Below are positions 42,458 through 52,274 of a DNA stretch of 64,000 nt, one piece after another. The notes under the pieces were generated by a model. The model made no database searches. It saw only the letters and a program-made list of their open reading frames with translations, and had not been told where the DNA came from. The first letter of the stretch is position 1. Each line of letters begins with the position of its first letter. Source of the DNA: Actinomadura sp. 6K520. GTDB lineage: Bacteria > Actinomycetota > Actinomycetes > Streptosporangiales > Streptosporangiaceae. The stretch is from assembly GCF_004349245.1 (NCBI RefSeq), contig NZ_SMLC01000003.1, forward strand, positions 1-64,000, in the 5' to 3' direction. Made by a program: the position numbers and the translations under genes.

Positions 42458-42973
42458 ATGCGACTGCGGATACTTGCGGTGCTGCCGCTCGCCCTGGCGC
42501 TGACCTTGACCGGGTGCGGTTCGGACGGCGGAGACGACTCGGGGGTGGCCTCGGCGGGCGGCGAGCGGCAGAACGGCGCGGCGGGCGGCGGGGGCAAGCC
42601 GGACCCGGACGAGATGGGCGTGAAGTTCGCCCAGTGCATGCGGGAGAACGGCGTCCAGATGGACGACCCGAAGCCCGGCGAGGGCATCCGGCTCAGGATG
42701 AAGAACGTCCCGAAGGAGACCGTCGACAAGGCGATGGAGGCGTGCCGGCAGTACGACCCCATGGCGAACGCCACCGGCGCGCCCGATCCGGAGCAGCAGG
42801 AGCGGGGCCGCCAGTTCGCCGAGTGCATGCGCCGGAACGGCGTGGAGAAGTTCCCGGACCCGGAGCCGGGCCAGCGCGGCATCAAGATCGACAGGAACAC
42901 GGTCGGTGACGACCCCGACCTGGAGTCGGCGCAGCGCGCATGCCAGGACGTCCTGCAGGGCGGCCGGAAGTGA
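42458..42973 (+). CDS. Secreted lipoprotein with duplicated CM(R)xNGV motif
   Basis: This 171-aa lipoprotein has signal peptide [20 protein letters not shown] with the lipidated Cys at residue 20, then a Gly/Ser-rich linker. Two similar segments, [11 protein letters not shown] and [11 protein letters not shown], each have a Cys, plus two more Cys later (MEACRQY, ACQDVL), so disulfides are likely. It is the first gene of the adaptor/ABC operon under the divergent two-component system. It starts at ATG with GAGGAG upstream and ends in GTGA overlap with the next gene. It may be a ligand-binding or signal-relay component. Confidence 0.85.
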   Translation: MRLRILAVLPLALALTLTGCGSDGGDDSGVASAGGERQNGAAGGGGKPDPDEMGVKFAQCMRENGVQMDDPKPGEGIRLRMKNVPKETVDKAMEACRQYDPMANATGAPDPEQQERGRQFAECMRRNGVEKFPDPEPGQRGIKIDRNTVGDDPDLESAQRACQDVLQGGRK

Positions 42974-44100
42974 CGGGCGGTGTCACCGTGGAACCGGCGC
43001 CGGTGCGGGAGCCGGAGCGTCCGCGGCGCCGCGGACGGCGCGTGCCGCGCCTGAAGGCCGCGCTGGCCGCCGGCGCCGTGGCCGCGGCCGGCGGTGTCGC
43101 GGCCGTCGCGGCCGCCGGCGGTGGCGGGGACTCCGGTGCCGCGGCGGCGGGCCTGCCGCCGAGCACCGCGAAGGTGACGAGGCAGACGCTCAAGGACACC
43201 CTGACCGAGGACGGGCGGCTCGGCCACGGCCCGGCGCACACCGCGATCAGCCAGGCGAGAGGGACGCTGACCAGGCTCCCGGAGAGCGGCGACGAGATCA
43301 CCCGGGGCCGCGAGCTGTACGAGGTGGACGGCGACCCGGTCGTGCTGATGTACGGGTCGAAACCGTCCTACCGGCCGCTGACGATCGGGACGGCGGGTTC
43401 CGACGTGCGGCGCTTCGAGGCGAATCTCGGCAAGCTCGGCTACGGCGGCTTCACCGTGGACACCGAGTACACCGCGGCCACGGCGGACGCCGTCCGGGAG
43501 TGGCAGGACGACATCGGCGCCCCGGAGACCGGGATCGTGGAACTCGGCCGGGTCGCGTTCGCCTCCGGCCCGGTCCGGGTGGACAGCGTCCACGCGAACC
43601 CGGGCGAGCCGGTGGCCCCCGGCAAGAAGGTGCTCGACCACACGGGCACCGCCAAGGCCGTGACCGTGGAGCTGGACACCGCCGACCAGCGGATGGCCGA
43701 GGAGGGCGCCGAGGTCGAGGTGACGCTGCCCGGGGACCGGAGCGTCACCGCGGAGATCGACGACGTCACGACGGTGATCGATCCGGGCGAGCAGGGCCAG
43801 CAGCCGGAGACGAAGGTGGAGGTCACCATCTGGCTCGACTCCGGGGAGGCGAAGAAGGCCGCCGCCGAGTACGCGCTGGCATCGGTCGACGTGGCGTTCA
43901 CCGCCGGGAAGCGCGAGGACGTCCTGACCGTTCCGGTCGCCGCGCTCGTGGCGCTGCGGGAGGGCGGCTTCGGCGTGGAGGTCGTGCGGGGCGCGGCCTC
44001 GTCCCACGTCCCCGTCGAGACCGGCCTGTTCGCGGACGGGAAGGTCGAGGTCTCCGGGCCCGGGATCGCGGAGGGCACGCTCGTGGGGGTGCCGAAATGA
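42970..44100 (+). CDS. Membrane-fusion/adaptor protein with peptidoglycan-binding domain
   Basis: This is a 376-aa HlyD-like adaptor. After a basic N-terminus a membrane helix (about 27-44) precedes a lipoyl/barrel region interrupted by a PG_binding_1 domain ([20 protein letters not shown] ... DAVREWQDD). Beta-barrel segments follow and an end with [16 protein letters not shown], typical of efflux adaptors. It is predicted to link the MacB-type ABC transporter to the wall. The start is GTG 42970, overlapping the lipoprotein stop. The next gene, the ATPase, starts inside its stop (ATGA). Confidence 0.85.
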   Translation: MTGGVTVEPAPVREPERPRRRGRRVPRLKAALAAGAVAAAGGVAAVAAAGGGGDSGAAAAGLPPSTAKVTRQTLKDTLTEDGRLGHGPAHTAISQARGTLTRLPESGDEITRGRELYEVDGDPVVLMYGSKPSYRPLTIGTAGSDVRRFEANLGKLGYGGFTVDTEYTAATADAVREWQDDIGAPETGIVELGRVAFASGPVRVDSVHANPGEPVAPGKKVLDHTGTAKAVTVELDTADQRMAEEGAEVEVTLPGDRSVTAEIDDVTTVIDPGEQGQQPETKVEVTIWLDSGEAKKAAAEYALASVDVAFTAGKREDVLTVPVAALVALREGGFGVEVVRGAASSHVPVETGLFADGKVEVSGPGIAEGTLVGVPK

Positions 44101-44795
44101 TCACACTGCGGGAGGTGACCAAGGTGTACCCCGGCGGCGTCCGCGCCCTCGACGGCGTGTCGCTGCACATCGGCGCGGGGGAGCTGGCCGCGATCGTCGG
44201 GCCGTCCGGCTCCGGGAAGTCGACCATGCTGCACGTCCTCGGCACGCTGGACCGTCCCACGTCGGGGAGCGTCCGCATCGACGGGCACGACGTGGGGCGG
44301 CTGTCCGACGGGCGGCTGTCGGCGCTGCGGGCGAGCCGCATCGGCTTCGTCTTCCAGCACTTCCACCTGGCCGCGGGCACCCCGGCCCTCGACAACGTCG
44401 CGGACGGCCTCCTGTACACGGGGCTGCGTCCGGCGGCGCGGCGGCAACGCGCCGCGGCGGCACTGGAGCGGGTCGGTCTCGGGCACCGGCTGGACCACGA
44501 GCCGCACGAGCTGTCCGGGGGCGAGCGGCAGCGCGTCGCGATCGCGCGGGCGGTGGCGGGCGACCCCGCGCTGCTCCTCGCGGACGAGCCGACCGGCGCG
44601 CTCGACTCGGCGTCCGGGGACGGGGTGATGGCGCTGCTCCGGGAGCTGCACGCCGCGGGCACCACCGTCGTGGTCATCACGCACGACCGGGAGATCGCCG
44701 CGGGGCTGCCCCGAAGGGTCCGGATGCGCGACGGCCGCATCGTCGGCGACTCGGCGGCCGATGCCGCGGGCGCGCTGGCGGAGGCGGGCCGATGA
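44097..44795 (+). CDS. ABC transporter ATP-binding protein (MacB/LolD-like)
   Basis: This 232-aa ATPase has Walker [10 protein letters not shown] at 35-43, Q-loop FVFQHFHL, signature [14 protein letters not shown] near 140, Walker [13 protein letters not shown] and H-loop VITHD. It belongs to the MacB/FtsE-type branch that powers mechanotransmission permeases. It is coupled on both sides by 4-bp overlaps with the adaptor and permease genes. The operon likely exports or extrudes an envelope-active compound or peptide. Confidence 0.93.
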   Translation: MITLREVTKVYPGGVRALDGVSLHIGAGELAAIVGPSGSGKSTMLHVLGTLDRPTSGSVRIDGHDVGRLSDGRLSALRASRIGFVFQHFHLAAGTPALDNVADGLLYTGLRPAARRQRAAAALERVGLGHRLDHEPHELSGGERQRVAIARAVAGDPALLLADEPTGALDSASGDGVMALLRELHAAGTTVVVITHDREIAAGLPRRVRMRDGRIVGDSAADAAGALAEAGR

Positions 44796-46021
44796 CCGCC
44801 CCCGTGCCGGGGCCCGTGCCGCGGCCCGCGCTGCGGCCCGCGCGGATGTGGCCGGGCGACGTGCTCAGGGTGGGCGCCGTGGGCCTGCGCACCCGCCCGA
44901 TGCGGGCGTTCCTGTCGGCGCTCGGCATCGCGATCGGGATCGCGGCGATGGTCGCGGTCGTCGGGGTGTCGTCGTCCTCCCGCGCCGACCTCGACCGGAC
45001 GCTCGCCGCGCTCGGCACGAACGTGCTGACGGTCTCGCCCGGCAGCACGCTGACCGGCGAGGAGGCGCAGCTGCCGCTCGAATCGGAGGCGATGGTGGCG
45101 CGGATCGCGCCGGTCCGGGAGGTGTCGGCGACCGGCCTGCTGGACGAGGCGAAGGTCTACCGGACGGACCGGGTGCCGGAGACCGAGACGAAGGGCATCG
45201 CCACCTACGCCGCGCGCACCGACCTGCGAGCCGCCACGGGGGCCGAGCTCGCCGACGGCGCCTGGCTGAACGCCGCGACGGGCGCGTACCCGGCGGTCGT
45301 GCTCGGCGCCACCGCCGCGGAGCGGCTCGGGATCGGCCGCGCGGACCCGGACGTGCAGATCCTCGTCGGGGGCCGCCGGTTCACCGTCATCGGCATCCTG
45401 GCCCCGGCGCCGCTGGCTCCCGAACTGGACACGGCCGCGCTGGTCGGCTGGCCCGCCGCCGAGTCCACGCTGGGCTTCGACGGGCATCCGACGACGATCT
45501 ACACCCGTTCGCGGGAGGCGAGCGTCGAGGACGTCCGGAGCGTGCTGGGCGCGACCGCGAACCCGCAGGCGCCGAACGAGGTGGAGGTGTCGCGCCCGTC
45601 GGACGCGCTGGCGGCGAAGCAGGCCGCGGGCGAGGCGTTCACCGGGCTGCTGCTCGGCCTCGGCGCGGTCGCGCTGCTCGTCGGCGGCGTCGGGGTGGCG
45701 AACACGATGGTCATCTCGGTGCTGGAGCGTCGCTCGGAGATCGGCCTGCGCCGTTCCCTGGGCGCGACCCGCGGCCAGATCCGCACGCAGTTCCTCGCCG
45801 AGTCGCTGCTGCTGTCGGCGCTCGGCGGCGTCGCGGGCGCGCTCATCGGCGTCCTCGTCACCGCCGGGTACGCCCTCTACCAGGGCTGGCCGGCCGTCGT
45901 CCCGATGTGGGCGGTGGCGGGCGGCGTCGCGGCCACCCTGGTCATCGGCGCGGTCGCGGGGCTGTATCCCGCCGTCCGGGCGTCGCGCCTCAGCCCCACC
46001 GAGGCCCTGGCCGCCGCCTGA
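44792..46021 (+). CDS. MacB-type ABC transporter permease
   Basis: This 409-aa permease has one N-terminal helix (about 38-60), a large extracytoplasmic MacB_PCD domain (60-270) and three C-terminal helices in an FtsX domain ([60 protein letters not shown]). The cytoplasmic motif [19 protein letters not shown] is diagnostic. It is the last gene of the operon and ends at the start of a strong hairpin terminator. Confidence 0.93.
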   Translation: MTAPVPGPVPRPALRPARMWPGDVLRVGAVGLRTRPMRAFLSALGIAIGIAAMVAVVGVSSSSRADLDRTLAALGTNVLTVSPGSTLTGEEAQLPLESEAMVARIAPVREVSATGLLDEAKVYRTDRVPETETKGIATYAARTDLRAATGAELADGAWLNAATGAYPAVVLGATAAERLGIGRADPDVQILVGGRRFTVIGILAPAPLAPELDTAALVGWPAAESTLGFDGHPTTIYTRSREASVEDVRSVLGATANPQAPNEVEVSRPSDALAAKQAAGEAFTGLLLGLGAVALLVGGVGVANTMVISVLERRSEIGLRRSLGATRGQIRTQFLAESLLLSALGGVAGALIGVLVTAGYALYQGWPAVVPMWAVAGGVAATLVIGAVAGLYPAVRASRLSPTEALAAA

Positions 46022-46063
46022 CCGGGTGTCACCGGCCCGCGAGCCGGGCCGGTGACACCCGGT
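46021..46063. terminator. Strong bidirectional hairpin terminator
   Basis: There is a perfect 19-bp stem (46021-46039 with 46045-46063) around a 5-base loop, between the convergent permease and acyltransferase genes. No long T-run follows, as is usual in high-GC genomes. It should stop transcription from both sides. Confidence 0.85.
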
Positions 46064-46068
46064 GGCGG

Positions 46069-47868
46069 TCAGGCGAGCAGTTCGCGGAGTTCCCGGACGG
46101 CCTCGCGGAGGCGGTCGGCGAACACGTGCATCGCGTCCGCGACCGGCTGCGGCGTGCTGAGGTAGACGTTGAAGCGGTCCGGGAGCAGGACGTAGGCGAC
46201 GCCGATGCACTGCTCGCTGGTCGACCCGAAACCGAAGTACCGGATGTTGACCGACGGCGCCGAACTGGTGCTCAGGTAGTCGTCCCGCATCGTCACCCAG
46301 CCCGGCGACTCGAACAGGCGGAGCGGCTCGGTGACGCCCAGTTCGGCGCCGCGCCGCCGCTGGATCAGCTGCAGTTCCCAGAGGTGCTGCTCGGGGGCCT
46401 GCCCGCTCTGGCACTCCTTGGCGCGCCGGACGTGGGCCTCGGCGGCGGCGCGGAACGCGGCGCGGCGGGTCTCGGTGCCGGCCTCCGGGTCCTCCATGAG
46501 GTCGACGAAGCGCAGGACCTCCGGGGTGACGACGCGCATCGCCTCGGTGCGCCCGTGCCGGTACTGGCGGGTCGCGATCGACTCGTAGGTGGCGCCGGTG
46601 ATGCCCTTCGCGCGCCGGTGCGCGAGCTGGTAGGCCATCTGGACGAACGCGTCCGGCGACATCTTCAGAGGCTTGATGTGGGCGGAGCCGAAGTCCTCGA
46701 ACGACACGGTGGCCGTCGCGGTCGCCGCGCCGTAGGCGGCGAAGGCCGCCGCGGCCTCCTCGATGTCCTCCCGCAGGGCGTCGTCGAGGACGAACTCGAT
46801 CGGCTCGACGACCGGGAGCCCCTGCGACACGGCGCCCGAGCGCCGGGAGACCAGTTCGGCCGGTGCCTCCAGCAGCGCGTCCACGAAGGCGAGGATCGTC
46901 GTGCCGTCCAGGCCGCAGTGCTCGACGTTGATGCCCGCGGTGCCGTCACCGAAGACGACGAAGGACACGGCCTTGTCGAACCAGCGGTTGCCGCTGTCGC
47001 CGTGGAGCAGGTGGTCGCAGGCGTCGAGGGTGTTCTTGGGGACGAAGTTCTCCAGGCAGACGCAGAACAGCGCCGTCTCCACCTCGTCGAGGGCCTCCGC
47101 GTTGCGGGGGTCGAGGGCGGTGAGGGCCCGGCGGCTCTCGGCCCACTCGGCGCGGGCCTTGGTGGTGAGGTGCCCGGCGGACGGTTCCGGTGCCGCCTCC
47201 GCCTTCATGATCGTCTGCAGGCCGGCCATCAGCTCGTCCAGCGTGTGCGGGTGGCCCTCCGGGCCGAGGACGTCCATCCTGATCATGTTGCCGCGGAAGA
47301 ACACCACGATGTGCCGGGCCCGCGACGGCCCCGGCCACTCCGCGGTGTAGGGGGCGCGGACGGAGTCCTGCTCGGCGCCGGGGATGCGGGTGGTGGAGAA
47401 CAGGAACCTGTGCTGCTCCATCGTCAGCGGCCGGCCGCGCTGTACGGCCGGCGGGACCTCCTCGGCGTCCAGCCGGAGCTTGTAGTCGAGCGCGGCGGCG
47501 ATGAGCCCGGCGGCGCGCTCGACCTGTCCCTCCGCCGACTCCTTGAACAGGAAGAAGAAGTTGGCGTTCAGGGCGATGCGGTCACGCCGGCCGAGGTAGC
47601 GGTACGGCCAGAAGGTGTCGAGCCAGCTGTGCACGCCCTCCGCCGCGTCGTAGCGTTCGAGCGCCGCCTGCAGCGCGCGGCCGGGACCGTCCGGGCGGGC
47701 GAACTCCGCCAGCGCGGACTCGGTCCGCGCCCGCTCCTCGGCGGTCAGCAGCGGTCCGCACCACTCCATGAACTTCGCGCACGTCGCGTCGAGCGTCGGC
47801 AGCGGCACCCGCGGCAGGTGCTCCTCGTTGCCGAAGGTGCGGGTCGAGATCTCTTCGCTGGCGTTCAC
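46069..47868 (-). CDS. Choline/carnitine O-acyltransferase family protein
   Basis: This 599-aa protein of the carnitine acyltransferase family, uncommon in bacteria, transfers an acyl group between CoA and an alcohol such as carnitine. The catalytic His is in GINVEHCGLDGTT near residues 310-322, and the substrate-binding end is TYESIATRQYRHGRTEAMR near 430. It starts at GTG 47868 with GAGG six bases upstream. It is the third gene of a cluster with a dioxygenase and a methyltransferase (23-bp gap), which suggests it acylates the product of these enzymes. Its acceptor is unknown. It ends at a strong shared terminator. Confidence 0.85.
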   Translation of the reverse strand: MNASEEISTRTFGNEEHLPRVPLPTLDATCAKFMEWCGPLLTAEERARTESALAEFARPDGPGRALQAALERYDAAEGVHSWLDTFWPYRYLGRRDRIALNANFFFLFKESAEGQVERAAGLIAAALDYKLRLDAEEVPPAVQRGRPLTMEQHRFLFSTTRIPGAEQDSVRAPYTAEWPGPSRARHIVVFFRGNMIRMDVLGPEGHPHTLDELMAGLQTIMKAEAAPEPSAGHLTTKARAEWAESRRALTALDPRNAEALDEVETALFCVCLENFVPKNTLDACDHLLHGDSGNRWFDKAVSFVVFGDGTAGINVEHCGLDGTTILAFVDALLEAPAELVSRRSGAVSQGLPVVEPIEFVLDDALREDIEEAAAAFAAYGAATATATVSFEDFGSAHIKPLKMSPDAFVQMAYQLAHRRAKGITGATYESIATRQYRHGRTEAMRVVTPEVLRFVDLMEDPEAGTETRRAAFRAAAEAHVRRAKECQSGQAPEQHLWELQLIQRRRGAELGVTEPLRLFESPGWVTMRDDYLSTSSAPSVNIRYFGFGSTSEQCIGVAYVLLPDRFNVYLSTPQPVADAMHVFADRLREAVRELRELLA

Positions 47869-47891
47869 TTCGATCCTCGTGTTGTCAGTGC

Positions 47892-48701
47892 TCAGGTGCA
47901 CGGCTTGGAGATGTAGAGCTGCGCGTAGAACCAGCCGCCGGTCTCCAGCCCGGCCGGGTCGACGCCGGCGGCGGCGAGGCGGTCCAGGACGAGCGACCGC
48001 TCCCGCGGCGTGGCGAAGCGCCGCTGCCGGAACAGCCCGTCGTGCCGGACGGTCTCGTACCCGGCGGCGGCGAGGGTGTCGGCGATCGGGTCGAACGGGA
48101 ACATCCGCAGGACGAAATGCGCCATCCACGGCCGGTGGCCGTCCTGCGCCTCGACGATGCGGGAAATGGTGCGCTCGGTGACGTAGCCGAGGCAGCCGGT
48201 GGAAATGACCAGATCGGTCCCCGCGAGCTGCGCGCGCTGCTCGTCGGTCGGGTCGCCGTTCTCCAGATCGGCGTGGACGGCGCCGTCGAGGAACCCGGCC
48301 TCCAGCGCGTAGGAAAGGGCCTCTTCCGAGGCGTCGAGACCGAGGAAGCGCAGGTCGTCAGCGGGTTCATGGGAACGGATCAGCTCCCGGTCGCGGGCCA
48401 GCAGCGTCGCGCGGGTGTGCCGGTGGGCGTCGCGGCCGCCGTAGCGATCGTACAGCTCGCCCATGGTGGCGCCGTATTTCACCAGGGCCGCGTTGATGCC
48501 GTAGGAGCAGCCGATGTCCAGAACGGTCGGTCGCGGCACCCCGGACGCCTGCCGGTATTCCGCGATGAACCGGCGGAAATGCGGTTTCGCCAGTTCCGGG
48601 ATGTCGTAGTCGAGTTCGCGCAGCGTACTGAAATAGGCGCGGGGGTCGGGCGAGGTGTAGATGTGGTCGAGCGAGATCTTTCCGGTGGTGTCAACGCGCA
48701 C
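47892..48701 (-). CDS. Class I SAM-dependent methyltransferase
   Basis: This 269-aa methyltransferase has SAM-binding motif I VLDIGCSYGINAAL near residue 63, motif II FLGLDASEEALSYA near 110 and HADLENGDP after. Later come DLVISTGCLGYV and a C-terminal beta-sheet half. The start GTG 48701 follows the preceding TAG stop at once, with GGAG inside it, so it is translationally coupled to the dioxygenase gene. It probably methylates (N- or O-) the small molecule handled by the cluster. The substrate is not deducible. Confidence 0.82.
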   Translation of the reverse strand: MRVDTTGKISLDHIYTSPDPRAYFSTLRELDYDIPELAKPHFRRFIAEYRQASGVPRPTVLDIGCSYGINAALVKYGATMGELYDRYGGRDAHRHTRATLLARDRELIRSHEPADDLRFLGLDASEEALSYALEAGFLDGAVHADLENGDPTDEQRAQLAGTDLVISTGCLGYVTERTISRIVEAQDGHRPWMAHFVLRMFPFDPIADTLAAAGYETVRHDGLFRQRRFATPRERSLVLDRLAAAGVDPAGLETGGWFYAQLYISKPCT

Positions 48702-48709
48702 GCGGTCTC

Positions 48710-49573
48710 CTAGTCCAGCAGCCGGTCCACCCGGACGGCGCGCCCCTCCGCCGCCAGGTGTGCGGGCAGGACGCGGCCGAAGAGCTGCTTCGTGCGCGCG
48801 ACGCTGCCGATGACCCCCGGACGCTCGCTGTAGGCGAGGATCGCCGTGTGCCGAGCGGTGTTCCCGCCGACGGTGCTCACCCTGTGCAGCGAGTACCGTC
48901 CCTTGAAAAGCTGCAGGTCGCCGGGGCGCAGCGCCAGCCGGCGGATGAGATCGCCGCCGTCGCCGGTGAGTACCCTGCGCACGTCGCCGAAGTTCTCCGC
49001 CTCCGCCGACCTGATGTTCGGGCAGTACTCGAAGACGCCGCCCTCCTCCGATTCCCGGGTGAGGAGGCTGACGGTGAACTCGTTGGTGTCGAAATGCCAG
49101 GGATGCTCCATCCCGGGCTTGACGACGTTGAGGCAGAGCGCCGACAGCGGGTCGGCGAGCTCGTGCACGCGCGGCAGCCCGAAGCAGGCCGCCACGAACT
49201 GCTGGAACAGCTCGTTGGAATAGAGCCGGTGGACGATGAAGTCCGCGGGGATGTGGTCCCGGGCGACGAACGCGTTGCCCCGCTCGATCGTGATACGGCC
49301 CGGGTGGTCTTCCGGCAATGGGGTGCCGACGTCGACGTTGTAGGCGTTCACCGTTTCGACGTCGTAGTGGGCGCGCGGCGCGATCGTCGCGCATTCCGCG
49401 CTCAGCGCGTCCTGCAGCGCGGGCCGGATGAAGTCGGGAAGCACGCAGCAGCCCGATTCGGCCAGCGCGTCCCGGGTCCGGGAAACCGCGGCGTCCCATC
49501 CGGGGCCGCCGGGATCGGTCAGCGGATAGCGGCCGGTGTCGACGACCTCCGCGAAATCCTCCGCCGCGCCCAT
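48710..49573 (-). CDS. Phytanoyl-CoA-dioxygenase-like Fe(II)/2-oxoglutarate oxygenase
   Basis: This 287-aa protein has a double-stranded beta-helix. Metal ligands are HxD in PWHFDTNEF near 157-159 and a distal His in RYSLHRVST near 231, with an Arg (TARHTAIL) to bind 2-oxoglutarate. PhyH-type enzymes hydroxylate amino-acid-, lipid- or betaine-like substrates. ATG 49573 is supported by AAGGA at good spacing; an upstream in-frame ATG at 49630 exists. It is the first gene of a three-gene cluster with methyltransferase and carnitine-type acyltransferase. Confidence 0.85.
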   Translation of the reverse strand: MGAAEDFAEVVDTGRYPLTDPGGPGWDAAVSRTRDALAESGCCVLPDFIRPALQDALSAECATIAPRAHYDVETVNAYNVDVGTPLPEDHPGRITIERGNAFVARDHIPADFIVHRLYSNELFQQFVAACFGLPRVHELADPLSALCLNVVKPGMEHPWHFDTNEFTVSLLTRESEEGGVFEYCPNIRSAEAENFGDVRRVLTGDGGDLIRRLALRPGDLQLFKGRYSLHRVSTVGGNTARHTAILAYSERPGVIGSVARTKQLFGRVLPAHLAAEGRAVRVDRLLD

Positions 49574-49880
49574 GAAGATCCTTCCGCCTCGGCCGACCCC
49601 AGATGGGTTTAGCACAGTCCTTCGGGCCATTCATGGCCGCGCCTTTCCAGGGTGGTTTGTCAGAAACCGACAAGCCGGGCCGGTGACCTGTGCCTTCGAA
49701 CGGTCCCGGACGCGCGCGCCCGCCGCCGGCGGTGTGTCCCATCTCACCCGTCCTCCAGTGGCCCTGTCCGAAGGTGGCACCGAGGGCGTGTTTCCGCGAA
49801 CATTTCGGCGCGCGGGGACGTCACCGGTCGGTGGGGTTCGAGCAGGAGCCGCGCGCTCCAGAAGCACGGGGGTGACCGGG
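49574..49880. other. 307-bp divergent promoter region with TTGTC-N7-GACAA repeat
   Basis: This region separates the dioxygenase cluster (minus) from a kinase gene (plus). A perfect inverted repeat TTGTC-agaaacc-GACAA lies at 49657-49673, about 85 bp before the cluster start, and could be an operator for it. No further gene is supported. Confidence 0.45.
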
Positions 49881-51704
49881 ATGGAATGGCGGCTGGCGGA
49901 GTTCACCGAGGACCGCGAGCTCGGCCGCGGCGCGCAGGGCCGGGTCGTCCTCGCCCGGCACACCGCGACCGGGGCCCCGGTCGCGATCAAGTACCTCGGG
50001 CGGGGGGACGCCGCGGCGGTCGCGGGGCTGCGCGCCGAGGCGCAGATGCTCGGCCGCCTGACCAGCCCGTACGTGGCGCGCCTGTACCGGTTCGCGGAGA
50101 GCGAGCACGGCGCGGCGATCGTGATGGAGGCGGTCGACGGGGTGGCGCTGAAGGAGGTGCTGCGCGAGCACGGGTCCCTGGCGCCGGAGGCGGCGCTGCT
50201 CGTGCTGAAGGGCTCGCTGCTCGGGCTCGCCGCCGCCCACGCCGTCGGGGTCGTCCACCGCGACTACAAGCCGGCGAACGTCGTCGTGCGGCCCGACGGG
50301 CTGAGCAAGCTCGTGGACTTCGGCGTCGCCGTCCTGGCCGGGCACGGCTCGTCCGCCGGGACGCCCCTCTACATGGCCCCCGAGCAGTGGCGCGGCGAGC
50401 CCGCCACGCCCGCCACCGACGTGTACGCGGCGACGTGCGTGTTCGTCGAGTGCGTGACCGGGCACCGGCCGTTCGCCGCGGCGGACCGGGCCGCCCTGAT
50501 GAACCGGCACCTCACGGCCCCCGTCGACGTGGCCGGCGTGCCCGAGCCGCTGCGCCCGCTCGTCCTGCGCGGGATGGCGAAGGACTCGGGGGAGCGGCCC
50601 CCGGGCGCGGCCGAGTTTGTCACGTGGCTGGAGTCCGCCGCGGCCGCCGCGTACGGGAGCGACTGGGAGCGGCGCGGCGTCCGCGCGCTGGCCGCCGCCG
50701 CGGTCGCGCTGGCCGCGCTGTTCCCGCTCGGCGCGCTCACGGTCGCCCCTGCGTCCGCCGGGGCCGGGGCGGCCGGTGCGGCCGGGGCGTCCACCGCGGG
50801 CGCGGCGGGCGCGGCCGGGACGGGCGGCGGGGCCTCCGCCGGCGCCGTGGGGGCGTCCGTCGGCAAGGGCTTCCTCGCCACGGCGGCCGGCAAGGGGACG
50901 ATGGCGGTCGCCGGCACCGCCGTGGTCGCCGCGACGGCGGGCGGTGCGATCTACGCCGGGCGGGACGGCGCCGAGCCCCCGCCCGCCCCGGTCGTGACGA
51001 TGGCCGCGGACAGCCGGACGCTCACCGGCGGCCCGGCGAGGATCGAGATCCAGAACGCGCGGTACGCGAAGGTCACCGGCCTGGGCGACCCGGACCTGGA
51101 GCGGCGGATCAACGCCGAGCTGCGCGGCCCGCTGGACCGGCTGATCGAGATGGCGCGGGAGGGCGCCCGCCAGACGCCCTGCGCGGGCAGGCCCATGCAG
51201 ATCGGGACCGAGACGACGCTGGGGCTGCGCGGACCCCGCCTGGTGTCCGTCCGGTACTTCCAGCTCTCCGACTGGTGCCAGCAGGCGGACGGGTCGCCCG
51301 GCGGCGAGGTCGTCACCGTCGACCTGCGCACCGGCCGCAGGCTCACCGCCGCCGACGTGTTCCGTCCCGGCACGCTGACGGCCGAGGGGGTGCGCCGGCT
51401 CCAGGCGAGCGTCGAGCAGCGGGCGCCGGCCGAGCCCCGATGGGAGAACTGCAGCCCCGACGGGCGGTTCAAGGTCGCCGACTTCCTCCCGAGGAAGGCG
51501 CCCACCGCACCGGGCAGGGACACCGACCCGCCCTACCTGACCCCGTTCCTCACCCAGGCCGAATTCCGCATCGCCCATCTCGTGGGCGGAAGCGACGGCT
51601 GCGCCAACCTGAACTTCGGCGCCCCGTACGCGAGCGTCCGCGACCTGCTGAAACCCGAGATCGCCGCGGCGCTGCCCGGCGGCCCGTCCCCCGCCCGGAG
51701 CTGA
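49881..51704 (+). CDS. Ser/Thr protein kinase with Gly/Ala linker and RsiV-like C-terminal domain
   Basis: This 607-aa Hanks kinase has a Gly-rich loop LGRGAQGRVV near 14-23, Lys in VAIKYLG, catalytic loop HRDYKPANVVV (Tyr instead of the usual Leu/Val) near 130 and DFGVAVL near 150. GTPLYMAPEQWRG follows. The membrane helix is near 275-295. After a long Ala/Gly/Thr linker and a second hydrophobic stretch, residues about 370-600 form an extracellular domain with Cys pairs, resembling DUF3298/RsiV-type domains. It starts at ATG 49881 (a GTG three codons earlier is possible). It may sense wall or lysozyme-like signals. Confidence 0.88.
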   Translation: MEWRLAEFTEDRELGRGAQGRVVLARHTATGAPVAIKYLGRGDAAAVAGLRAEAQMLGRLTSPYVARLYRFAESEHGAAIVMEAVDGVALKEVLREHGSLAPEAALLVLKGSLLGLAAAHAVGVVHRDYKPANVVVRPDGLSKLVDFGVAVLAGHGSSAGTPLYMAPEQWRGEPATPATDVYAATCVFVECVTGHRPFAAADRAALMNRHLTAPVDVAGVPEPLRPLVLRGMAKDSGERPPGAAEFVTWLESAAAAAYGSDWERRGVRALAAAAVALAALFPLGALTVAPASAGAGAAGAAGASTAGAAGAAGTGGGASAGAVGASVGKGFLATAAGKGTMAVAGTAVVAATAGGAIYAGRDGAEPPPAPVVTMAADSRTLTGGPARIEIQNARYAKVTGLGDPDLERRINAELRGPLDRLIEMAREGARQTPCAGRPMQIGTETTLGLRGPRLVSVRYFQLSDWCQQADGSPGGEVVTVDLRTGRRLTAADVFRPGTLTAEGVRRLQASVEQRAPAEPRWENCSPDGRFKVADFLPRKAPTAPGRDTDPPYLTPFLTQAEFRIAHLVGGSDGCANLNFGAPYASVRDLLKPEIAAALPGGPSPARS

Positions 51705-51772
51705 TCGCACCGGACGCCCGCCTTTGCGGTCTCTCGACGCTCGCCCGCGCGGTCCCGGGTAGGGGACGGGGC

Positions 51773-52261
51773 GTGCAGACCTTCCTGCCGTACGCGGACT
51801 TCGCCGCCACCGCCCGCGTCCTCGACCCGCGCAGGCTCGGCAAGCAGCGGGTCGAGGCGATCCAGGTGCTGCGCGCCCTGACCGTGCCCGGGTACGGCTG
51901 GCGGCACCACCCGGCGGCGCGGATGTGGACGGGCTACGAGGAGGCCCTCGTCCGCTACGGCCTGGAGGTCTGCCGCCACTGGTGCGACCTCGGCCACGGC
52001 GACACGTGCGCGGGGACGCTGCTGGCCGACCTCGAAGGGGCCACGGGCGTGCGGCGGCCGCGGGACCAGGGGCGGCTCGCCGTCGCCGGCGAGCTGCCGC
52101 CCTGGCTGGGCGACGCCGGGTTCCACCTGAGCCACCGGTCGGCCCTCGTCCGCAAGGACCCCGGCTTCTACGGCGCTCTCTTCCCCGGCACCCCGGATGA
52201 CCTGCCCTATGTGTGGCCCGTCTCGGACCGCCGGCCACATGGGAAACGTCCAGACGGGTAG
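51773..52261 (+). CDS. MSMEG_6728-like/pyrimidine-dimer DNA glycosylase family protein
   Basis: This 162-aa protein begins MQTFLPYADFAATARVLDPR, then RRLGKQRVEAIQVLRAL, HPAARMWTGYEEALVRYGLE and HLSHRSALVRKDPGFYG. These are conserved blocks of the actinobacterial family related to T4 endonuclease V (pyrimidine-dimer glycosylase). It may act in UV-damage repair, but its catalytic activity is not proven for the family. The start is GTG 51773. It lies between the kinase and phosphatase genes. Confidence 0.82.
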   Translation: MQTFLPYADFAATARVLDPRRLGKQRVEAIQVLRALTVPGYGWRHHPAARMWTGYEEALVRYGLEVCRHWCDLGHGDTCAGTLLADLEGATGVRRPRDQGRLAVAGELPPWLGDAGFHLSHRSALVRKDPGFYGALFPGTPDDLPYVWPVSDRRPHGKRPDG

Positions 52262-52274
52262 TGGAAGGCCGGAG

